From assembly GCA_963735045.1 (NCBI GenBank), contig CAVTIZ010000003.1, positions 868,001 through 932,000 on the forward strand: 64,000 nt of DNA. The letters run 5' to 3'. The notes beneath the pieces were generated by a model. The model searched no databases and had not been told where the DNA came from. It worked only from the letters and a program-made list of their open reading frames with translations. Made by a program: the position numbers and the translations under genes. Below are positions 52,194 through 61,862 of this stretch, piece after piece (the stretch's first letter is position 1; each line of letters begins with the position of its first letter). This stretch comes from Salsipaludibacter sp963735045. GTDB lineage: Bacteria > Actinomycetota > Nitriliruptoria > Nitriliruptorales > Nitriliruptoraceae.

Positions 52194-52325
52194 GGACCGT
52201 CCGGGCGTCCCGGCCCGGGTCTGCGCGTCCCGGGTCGTCCCACGGCCCGGGACGGGGCGGTCGCGACGACGGCCGTGCCCGGCCGGGACCGGGGTGTCGT
52301 CCCGGGTCCGCGGACCGGGCCGGGA

Positions 52326-52331
52326 TAGCAT
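52326..52331 (+). promoter_or_regulatory. -10 box TAGCAT for alaS
   Basis: TAGCAT (within GATAGCAT) lies 80 bases before the alaS GTG. Confidence 0.35.
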
Positions 52332-52411
52332 GCGAGACCCGGCCGGTCGCCTCGTCCCGGCCGGCGTCGGCACGCGTCGTGCCACCACCGTCAACGTCCG
52401 CTGGGGACGCC

Positions 52412-55059
<2,648 letters not shown>

Positions 55060-55060
<1 letters not shown>

Positions 55061-55554
55061 TGGGCGGCGTCCCGATCGGACCCGACGGCCTGGCCGCGCT
55101 GCCCACCCGCGGGCGCCTGCTGGGCGTGGACGTCGGCGACGTGCGGCTGGGCCTGGCCGCCACCGACCCCGGACAGGTCGTGGCGACCCCGTTGGACACC
55201 GTGGCCAGTTCCCCCGACCCCGACGAGGTCGTCGACGTCGTGCTGGCCGCGGTCGCCGACGAAGCGCCCGTGGCCGTGGTGGTGGGCTACCCACGCACCA
55301 TGGCCGGGCGGGAGGGCAGCGCCGCGCAGCGATGCCGGGTGGTGGCCGAGGCCGTCGCCGACCGGACCGGTCTGCCCGTGCTGCTGTGGGACGAACGCCT
55401 GTCCACGGTGGAGGCCGAGCGGGCCCTGCTCGAGGGTGACGTCCGCCGTCGTCGCCGACGCGAGGTCGTGGACCGGGTCGCGGCCAGCCTGATCCTGCGG
55501 GGCGTGCTGGAGGCCCGTCGTGTCCGTGCGGGTGGGGGTGGCCCATGGCGCTGA
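55060..55554 (+). CDS. ruvX: YqgF/RuvX family nuclease-like protein
   Basis: 164 residues, RNase H-like fold. Asp in LGVDVGDVRLGLA, VVGYPRTMAGREG and LWDERLSTVEAERAL are the family signatures; the last acid is in VVDRVAASLIL. It was described as a Holliday-junction-resolvase homologue and acts in rRNA processing in E. coli (YqgF). It sits between alaS and mltG, a widely conserved order, and overlaps both. Confidence 0.9.
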
Positions 55555-56615
55555 GCCGCGGGTCCAAGCTGTTCGTGGTGGTGCTGGTGGCCATGGTCGC
55601 CGGTGGCCTGTGGGGCCTCAGCACGGGACTGGAGCGGGTGCTCGGTGGGTCCCTGCCGGAACCGGTCGAGCCGGGGATCCCGATCGACTTCGTGATCGCC
55701 CCGGGCCAGTCCGCCACCGCCGTGGCGGCCAACCTCGACGACCAGGGCGTGGTGTCGGGCAACGACTTCGTCGACGAGGTGAACCGACGCGACATCGCCG
55801 GCACGATCGCGCCGGGCAACTACGAGCTGGAGACCGGCATGGAGGTGGTGGCCGTCGTCGACGTGATCGAGGCCGGGCCGAGCCTGCTGCGGATCACCGT
55901 CGCCGAGGGCCTGCGCGTGGACCAGACGCTCACTCGCCTGGCCGAGCAGACCGACTTCGAGGCGATCCAGTTCGCCGACGTCCTGGACGCCGAGCGCAAC
56001 GACCCGGAGGGCTCCCCGCTGCAACTGCCGGCATGGCTGCCGGCGCTGGACGAGCTCCCGGACAGCAACGAGGCCTTCGAGGGTCTGCTGTTCCCGCTCA
56101 CCTACGACTTCGACCTCGACGCCGAGCCGACCGAGATCCTCCAGACCCTGATCGACCAGACCGATCGCGTGCTGCAGGCCATCCCCTCCGAACAGGTCGC
56201 CGACGCCGAGGCGGACGGCATCAGCCGCTACGACGCGCTCACCATCGCGTCGCTGATCGAGCGCGAGGCCCAGCTCGAGGGCGACCGAGCCCTGATCGCC
56301 GGGGTGATCCGCAACCGCATCGACGAGGACATGCGTCTCCAGATCGACGCGTCCAGCGAGTACGCCCGGGCCGTGGAGGGCCAGGCCGAGGGCTCGCCCT
56401 ACAACCTCTACGAGGTCGACGGGCTGCCGCCGACGCCGATCGCCGGCGCCCGAGCCCAGGCCATCCAGGTGACCTACAACCCGGCCGACGTGAGCTACCT
56501 GTTCTACGTGCTCGACGACGCCTGCGACGGCTCCCACGTGTTCGCCGACACGGGCGAGGAGCACGAGCAGAACGTGGCCGACTACCGGGCCGCCGGCGAG
56601 TGCGGCGACGCATGA
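55545..56615 (+). CDS. mltG: Endolytic murein transglycosylase MltG
   Basis: 356 residues. One N-terminal membrane helix (about 8-27), a LysM-like segment, and the YceG/MltG domain with catalytic Glu239 in ASLIEREAQ, EGLLFPLTY (175-187) and the SPYNLY and GLPPTPI signatures. It cuts nascent glycan strands and so sets peptidoglycan chain length. It overlaps ruvX by ten bases, and aroE starts in its stop codon. Confidence 0.93.
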   Translation: MALSRGSKLFVVVLVAMVAGGLWGLSTGLERVLGGSLPEPVEPGIPIDFVIAPGQSATAVAANLDDQGVVSGNDFVDEVNRRDIAGTIAPGNYELETGMEVVAVVDVIEAGPSLLRITVAEGLRVDQTLTRLAEQTDFEAIQFADVLDAERNDPEGSPLQLPAWLPALDELPDSNEAFEGLLFPLTYDFDLDAEPTEILQTLIDQTDRVLQAIPSEQVADAEADGISRYDALTIASLIEREAQLEGDRALIAGVIRNRIDEDMRLQIDASSEYARAVEGQAEGSPYNLYEVDGLPPTPIAGARAQAIQVTYNPADVSYLFYVLDDACDGSHVFADTGEEHEQNVADYRAAGECGDA

Positions 56616-57451
56616 TCACCGCCGCGACCCGGCTGCTGGCGTTGCTGGGACGGCCCGTGGCCCACTCGGTCTCGCCCGCCATGCACAACGCCGCCATCGC
56701 GGCCGCGGGGCTCGACCTGGTGTACGTCGCCGCCGAGGTCCACGACGACCGTGTCGCCGAGGCGATCACCGGGCTGGGTGCGCTGGGGGCGCTGGGGGCC
56801 AACGTCACCGTCCCCCACAAGCGTGCCGCGGTCGCGGCGTGTGTCGCCACGTCCGCCGAGGCCGATGCGGTCGGGGCGGTCAACACGCTGACCTTCACCC
56901 CCGACGGCCCACACGGCCACAACACCGACGTGGCTGGCTTCCTGGCCGGCCTGCCCGACGGCCGTGCCGGCGACCGCGCCGTGCTGCTGGGGGCCGGTGG
57001 GGCCGCCCGCGCGGTGGTGGTGGCCCTGGCCAGCATCGGCACCCGGGTGACCGTCGCCGCACGCGACCCGGGACGTGCCCGCGCACTCGCCGACCTGGTC
57101 GACTCGTCGCTGGACGTGGTCGGCGTCGACGACCCGGCCCTGGGTGATCGCGTGGCCGCAGCCGACCTGGTGGTCAACGCGACCCCCCTGGGATGGCACG
57201 GGGAGCGCCTGCCGGCCGCCCTCCACGAGCTCGCACCGGGCCAGGTCGCCTACGACTGCAACTACGCCGACGACCCGTCGCCGTTCCTGGCCGATGCCAC
57301 CGCCGCCGGTGCCCGGGCGGTCGACGGGCTGGCGATGGTGGTGGGCCAGGCCGCGGCGTCGTTTCGGACCTGGACCGGGGTGGATCCCGACGTCGCGGCC
57401 ATGGCGACCGCCGCCCGCGCGGCCCGGCGCGCGATCGCCTCGGGGTCCTGA
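56612..57451 (+). CDS. aroE: Shikimate dehydrogenase
   Basis: 279 residues. Substrate domain with GRPVAHSVSPAMHNAA and the catalytic Lys in NVTVPHK; Asp in GHNTDVAGF; NADP-binding LLGAGGAARAVV. It reduces 3-dehydroshikimate to shikimate. ATG overlaps mltG (ATGA). It is the first aro gene of the block that continues with aroC, aroK, aroB and aroQ. Confidence 0.93.
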   Translation: MITAATRLLALLGRPVAHSVSPAMHNAAIAAAGLDLVYVAAEVHDDRVAEAITGLGALGALGANVTVPHKRAAVAACVATSAEADAVGAVNTLTFTPDGPHGHNTDVAGFLAGLPDGRAGDRAVLLGAGGAARAVVVALASIGTRVTVAARDPGRARALADLVDSSLDVVGVDDPALGDRVAAADLVVNATPLGWHGERLPAALHELAPGQVAYDCNYADDPSPFLADATAAGARAVDGLAMVVGQAAASFRTWTGVDPDVAAMATAARAARRAIASGS

Positions 57452-57454
57452 GGC

Positions 57455-58231
57455 ATGGGCACGGTGGCCTGGGTCGTCGTCGTGCTGGCCGCCGTCGTGG
57501 TCGTCCACCCGTCCACCACCGCCGTGGTGCGGTGGGCCGACGACCGGGCCGTGCGCCGCCCACCGGGGCCACGGTGCGTCGACGACACCCACGGCCTTCG
57601 CCTCGCCGAGCTCGTGCCGGTGTGGTCGTGGCTGCGAGCACGCGGTCGGTGTCGGACCTGTGACGCTCGCATCCCGGTGTCGCTGCCGGTGGTCGAGGTG
57701 GTCGTGCCCGTGGTGCTGCTGGCGTTGGCGTGGCGACACCCCGGCCCGGTCCTGGTCCTGCTCGCCCCGGTGGCGTGGTCGGCGGTGGTGGCCACGCCGA
57801 TCGACCTGCACCGGCGCATCATCCCCAACCGGCTGACCTACCCGCTGGCCGCGTGGAGCCTGGGGTCGGCCACCGTGCTGGCGGTGGCCACCGGCGACTG
57901 GGCCGACTGGCGACGGGCCGTCACGGTCGGACTGGTCCTGGCGACCGGGATGCTGGTGCTGTCGTTGGCGTTCCAACTGGTGCGGGGCCAGCCCGGCATG
58001 GGCCTTGGCGACATCAAGTGGTCGGTGTCGCTGGGGACCGCCGTCGGATGGCTCGGGGCGGGCGCCGTGACGCTGTTCCTGTGCGCGACGATCGTGGCGG
58101 CCGGACTGGTCGCGATCGTGCTGCTGGCCACCGGACGGGCCGGGACCAGCCGGATCCCGTTCGGTCCCTACCTGGCCCTGGGGGTGCTCGCGGCCCTGCT
58201 GCTGCCCACGTCGTGGGTGGTGTCGCCGTAG
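57455..58231 (+). CDS. Type IV prepilin peptidase (A24)
   Basis: 258 residues, about seven membrane helices. It has a zinc-type CRTCDARIP (one CxxC pair rather than two), the first active-site Asp in TPIDLHRRIIPN, and the second in GMGLGDIKW. The N-terminal methyltransferase region is shortened. It cleaves class III prepilin leaders, but no pilin, pilB or pilC gene is in the window. A copy between aroE and aroC is seen in several actinobacteria. Starts three bases after aroE. Confidence 0.88.
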   Translation: MGTVAWVVVVLAAVVVVHPSTTAVVRWADDRAVRRPPGPRCVDDTHGLRLAELVPVWSWLRARGRCRTCDARIPVSLPVVEVVVPVVLLALAWRHPGPVLVLLAPVAWSAVVATPIDLHRRIIPNRLTYPLAAWSLGSATVLAVATGDWADWRRAVTVGLVLATGMLVLSLAFQLVRGQPGMGLGDIKWSVSLGTAVGWLGAGAVTLFLCATIVAAGLVAIVLLATGRAGTSRIPFGPYLALGVLAALLLPTSWVVSP

Positions 58232-58262
58232 CCCGTGGACTCGGGTCGGTCGGGCCCGGCAG

Positions 58263-58268
58263 TAGGCT
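58263..58268 (+). promoter_or_regulatory. Candidate -10 box TAGGCT
   Basis: TAGGCT in the 171-base gap before aroC, 134 bases from its start. It would give aroC-aroK-aroB-aroQ an extra promoter. Confidence 0.35.
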
Positions 58269-58402
58269 CGGGGACCGACCGCGCGATCCGGGGCGGCGCC
58301 GTCGAGGTGGCGTCCGGCACGACCCTCGGCACGACCCCGGATCCATCGCCCGCACAGGGCCGGGTCCGGCCCCGCGCCCGTCCACCAGCCAGAGGAGTCG
58401 GC

Positions 58403-59590
58403 GTGACGCAGTTGCGGTTCCTGACCGCGGGGGAGTCCCACGGCCCTGCCCTGGTGGCCACCGTCGAGGGCCTGCCGGCCGGGCTGGCGCTGGACCGGGA
58501 GCGTTTCGACCGGGAGTTGTTCCGCCGTCGGATGGGACACGGTCGCAGCCCCCGCATGGACTTCGAGGTCGATCGCCTGGAGTTCCTGGGCGGCATGCGC
58601 CACGGGGTCACCCTCGGCTCGCCCCTGGCCGTGCTGATCCACAACACCGAGTGGCCCAAGTGGGTCGACGCGATGGACCCCGAGGCACGCGCCGACCTGG
58701 ACGAGATCCGGGACAGCGGGCGCGGCCGTCGCCTGACCCGGCCCCGTCCGGGCCACGCCGACCTCGTCGGGGCGCTGAAGTACGACTACGACGACGTCCG
58801 GGATGCCCTGGAGCGGGCGTCGGCCCGCGAGACCGCGGCCCGCGTCGTGGTCGGCACGGCCTGCATGGAACTCCTCGAGCAGGTCGGCGTCCGCGTGCTC
58901 AGCCACGTCACCAACATCGGGGGCGTGCGTCTTCCCGACGATGCCCCGCGACCCGGACCCGACGACCTCGCCGCCGTGGACGACAGCCCCGTGCGGGCCT
59001 TCGACGAGGCCACCGCCACGGCGATGATGGCCCGGATCGACCAGGCACACGACGACAACGACACGCTGGGCGGGGTGATGGAGGTGGTGGTCTACGGCCT
59101 GCCGCCGGGGCTGGGAAGCCACGTCCATGCCGACCGCAAGATCGACGCCCGTCTCGCCGGGGCGGCGTTGTCGGTGCAGGCGATGAAGGCCGTGGAGTTC
59201 GGGTTGGGCTTCGCCGTCGCCGACACCCCGGGGTCGGCGGCCCACGACGAGATCGGGCACGACGGCGACACGTTCACCCGGGCGACCAACCGGTCCGGTG
59301 GCATCGAGGCCGGGATGACGACCGGGGGACCGCTGGTGCTGCGTGTGGCGATGAAGCCGCTGTCGTCGCTTCCCCGACCACTCGCCACCGCCGAACTGGA
59401 CAGCCACGACGAGGCCGTGGCCATCACCCAGCGGTCGGACGCCTGCGCCGTGCCCCGAGCGGGGGTCGTGCTCGAACACGTGGTCGCCTTCGAGTTGGCC
59501 GCTGCGCTGCTGGAGAAGACGGGTGGCGACACCGTCGAGGAGGTCCAGCGCAACCTGGCCGCCTACCGGGCGGCGCTGGCGCAGCGATGA
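58403..59590 (+). CDS. aroC: Chorismate synthase
   Basis: 395 residues. Signatures GESHGPALVA at the N-terminus, RRMGHGRSPRM, the RPGHADLVGALKY segment with active-site His, and RASARETAARV. The FMN-dependent enzyme makes chorismate from EPSP. GTG with AGAGGAG six bases upstream. Its stop overlaps a 23-codon open frame that leads to aroK. Confidence 0.95.
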   Translation: MTQLRFLTAGESHGPALVATVEGLPAGLALDRERFDRELFRRRMGHGRSPRMDFEVDRLEFLGGMRHGVTLGSPLAVLIHNTEWPKWVDAMDPEARADLDEIRDSGRGRRLTRPRPGHADLVGALKYDYDDVRDALERASARETAARVVVGTACMELLEQVGVRVLSHVTNIGGVRLPDDAPRPGPDDLAAVDDSPVRAFDEATATAMMARIDQAHDDNDTLGGVMEVVVYGLPPGLGSHVHADRKIDARLAGAALSVQAMKAVEFGLGFAVADTPGSAAHDEIGHDGDTFTRATNRSGGIEAGMTTGGPLVLRVAMKPLSSLPRPLATAELDSHDEAVAITQRSDACAVPRAGVVLEHVVAFELAAALLEKTGGDTVEEVQRNLAAYRAALAQR

Positions 59591-59658
59591 CCCGACCGCC
59601 CGCGACCGATCGACGGCCCCCGGCACCGCCCGGGGCCGAGTGCGGGTGCGGAGCGTGA
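59587..59658 (+). CDS. Possible 23-aa bridging ORF between aroC and aroK
   Basis: An ATG overlaps the aroC stop (ATGA, 59587-59590), and the frame ends with a TGA that overlaps the aroK GTG (GTGA, 59655-59658). The peptide is Pro/Arg-rich and ends in CGCGA. It fills the gap exactly, so a ribosome could pass from aroC to aroK without leaving the mRNA. No homology is recognised; a chance frame cannot be excluded. Confidence 0.3.
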   Translation: MTRPPATDRRPPAPPGAECGCGA

Positions 59659-60212
59659 GCGCCACGATCTCGCTCATCGGGATGATGGGTGCGGGCAAGA
59701 CCACCGTCGGTGCCGCGCTGGCCGAGCGGCTCGGGCGCCGGCTGGTGGACACCGACGACGAGATCGTGCGCTGGGTCGGCCAGTCCGTCCCGGAGATCTT
59801 CGCGACCCGGGGCGAGGCCGCCTTCCGTGAGTTCGAGGCCACGGTCGTGCGCGAACTGGCCGCGGTCCCGGACCTCGTGCTGTCGCTGGGCGGGGGCACC
59901 GTGCTGGCCGACGGCCCGGTCGCCGACCTGACCCTGACGGGCGTGCTCGTGCTGCTGGATGCCGATGTCGACACCCTGGTGGCCCGGGTCGGCAGCGGTG
60001 CCGAGCGGCCGCTGGTCGCCACCGGTGCGGGTGACCTGCGCGGGCGCATGGCGGCCGTGGCGGCCGCACGCCGTGGTCGCTACCGGGAGGTCGCCGACGT
60101 GGTGGTCGACGCGGCCGTGCCCGTCCCCGACGTGCTCGAGTCGATCCTGGCCTGGCTGCGCCACCACCGCGACGTCCTGACCCCCTCCGAGCTCGAGGCG
60201 GTGCTTCCGTGA
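59655..60212 (+). CDS. aroK: Shikimate kinase
   Basis: 185 residues. P-loop GMMGAGKTT (9-17), shikimate-binding DTDDEIVRW and SLGGGTVL, and an Arg in the lid (GSGAERPLV). It phosphorylates shikimate. The GTG at 59655 gives the family N-terminus (SATISLIGMMGAGK). aroB starts in its stop codon. Confidence 0.93.
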   Translation: MSATISLIGMMGAGKTTVGAALAERLGRRLVDTDDEIVRWVGQSVPEIFATRGEAAFREFEATVVRELAAVPDLVLSLGGGTVLADGPVADLTLTGVLVLLDADVDTLVARVGSGAERPLVATGAGDLRGRMAAVAAARRGRYREVADVVVDAAVPVPDVLESILAWLRHHRDVLTPSELEAVLP

Positions 60213-61321
60213 CGGTTCCGCGCGAGGTTCGGGTCGAGGTCCCCGGGGCGCCCTACGACGTCCACGTCGGGCCCGGCCGTCGCCACGACGTCGGCACGAT
60301 CACGGCATCCACGACGCGCGCCCGCACCACCGCCGTGGTCACCCAGGCGCCCGTCGCCGCGCACTGGCTCGACGACGTCGTGGCGGCGCTTGCGGGGGCC
60401 GGCCTGGCGGTCGAGGTGGTGGTGGTGCCCGACGGCGAGGCGGCCAAGGACCCCGCGACCCTGGCCCGGCTGTGGGACGACTTCGCGGGCATCGGGCTGG
60501 AGCGCCGCGACGTCGTGGTGGCGCTGGGCGGCGGCGTGGTCGGCGACCTCGCGGGCTTCGCCGCCGCCACGTTCAACCGGGGCATCGACGTCGTGCAGGT
60601 GCCCACGACCCTGCTGTCGCAGGTCGACGCCTCGATCGGCGGCAAGACCGGCATCGACCTGGGCGCCGGCAAGAACCTGGTCGGGGCGATCCACCAGCCG
60701 GCTGCCGTCGTCAGCGACACCGACGTGTTGGCGACCCTGCCGCGACGGGTGCTGGTCGAGGGCTTCGGCGAGGTCGTCAAGCACGCCCTGCTGGCGGACC
60801 CGGTGCTGTTCGCCGAGCTCGAGGGCGACGCCGGACAGGTCGTCGATCACGTCGCCGGCCGCGGTGACCTGGTCGCCCGCAACGCGGCGATCAAGGCCCG
60901 GTTCGTGGCCGCGGACGCCCACGAGCATGGCGTGCGCGCCCACCTCAACCTCGGGCACACCTATGCCCACGCGCTGGAGTCGCTCACCGGCTACGCGACG
61001 TGGTGGCACGGTGAGGCCGTGGCGGTCGGGACCCTGGTCGCACTCGCCCTGGGGGAGGTGCTGGGCCACCACGACGAGGACCTGCGGGCCAGGACGACGC
61101 GACTGCTGGGCACGCTCGGTCTGCCCGTGGCCGCACCCGAACTGGACCGCGACGCCATCGCCGCCGTCATGGCCCGGGACAAGAAGGCCGACGCCGGCAT
61201 GCGCTACGTCGTGCTCGACGGCCTCGGGTCCCCGCGGGTCGTCACCCCGACCCGCGCCCAGGTCGACGCGGCCATCGACCGGGTCGAGCGGCCCGACGCC
61301 CCGCCCCCGGGTGCACCCTGA
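60209..61321 (+). CDS. aroB: 3-dehydroquinate synthase
   Basis: 370 residues. NAD-binding LGGGVVGDLAGFAAATFNRG, VPTTLLSQVDASIGGKTGID, and metal ligands in EVVKHA, LNLGHTYAHALE and WHGEAVAVG. It converts DAHP to 3-dehydroquinate. GTG overlaps aroK. The C-terminus is Pro-rich. Confidence 0.96.
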   Translation: MTVPREVRVEVPGAPYDVHVGPGRRHDVGTITASTTRARTTAVVTQAPVAAHWLDDVVAALAGAGLAVEVVVVPDGEAAKDPATLARLWDDFAGIGLERRDVVVALGGGVVGDLAGFAAATFNRGIDVVQVPTTLLSQVDASIGGKTGIDLGAGKNLVGAIHQPAAVVSDTDVLATLPRRVLVEGFGEVVKHALLADPVLFAELEGDAGQVVDHVAGRGDLVARNAAIKARFVAADAHEHGVRAHLNLGHTYAHALESLTGYATWWHGEAVAVGTLVALALGEVLGHHDEDLRARTTRLLGTLGLPVAAPELDRDAIAAVMARDKKADAGMRYVVLDGLGSPRVVTPTRAQVDAAIDRVERPDAPPPGAP

Positions 61322-61376
61322 GCTGCCGTCCCCCCGTCTCCACCGTCTCCACCCCACCGATGCGAAGGTGTCCCGC

Positions 61377-61850
61377 ATGAGCCAGATCCTGGTGCTCCAC
61401 GGCCCCAACCTGTCCCAGCTGGGAGCCCGGGACAGCGCGGTGTACGGCACAGCCACGCTCGACGACGTGGTCGACCTCGCGACCCGGGCGGCCACACCGG
61501 CCGGCCACACCGTGGAGGGCGTGGTCTCGGAGTTCGAGGGTGACCTGGTCGCCCGGGTGCACGAGGCCCGCACGGACGGCACCGACGCCGTCGTCGTCAA
61601 CGCGGGCGCACTGACCCACACCAGCCATGCGCTGGCCGACGCGCTGGCCATCCTCGACCTGCCCAAGGTCGAGGTGCACCTGTCCAACATCCACGGCCGC
61701 GAGCGGTTCCGTCGGACGTCGGTGATCGCGCCGGTCGTCGACGGGACGATCGCGGGCTTCGGGATCAACGGCTACGCCCTGGCCGTCGGCGCCGTCACCG
61801 GCCTGTTGGCTGCCCGGGCCGCCGGACGACCCGAGGCTGGCACCCGCTGA
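61377..61850 (+). CDS. aroQ: 3-dehydroquinate dehydratase, type II
   Basis: 157 residues. Catalytic Arg and Tyr in GARDSAVYG, NAGALTHTSHAL, and the active-site His in EVHLSNIHGRERFRR. The opening motif is LHGPNLSQLG instead of the usual LNGPNLNxLG: the key Asn of GPN is kept, but the Asn before Gly is His. It dehydrates 3-dehydroquinate. With aroB, aroE, aroK and aroC only DAHP synthase and EPSP synthase are missing from the local pathway set. It converges with the glucosidase gene, with 12 bases between the stops. Confidence 0.92.
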   Translation: MSQILVLHGPNLSQLGARDSAVYGTATLDDVVDLATRAATPAGHTVEGVVSEFEGDLVARVHEARTDGTDAVVVNAGALTHTSHALADALAILDLPKVEVHLSNIHGRERFRRTSVIAPVVDGTIAGFGINGYALAVGAVTGLLAARAAGRPEAGTR

Positions 61851-61862
61851 CCCGAGCGGTGG

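Noticed and set aside
55520..57451. A long plus-strand frame running through mltG into aroE as a fusion protein
   Set aside because: Only the part from 56612 is protein-like (aroE); the upstream part is the Arg/Gly/Pro-rich out-of-frame reading of mltG.
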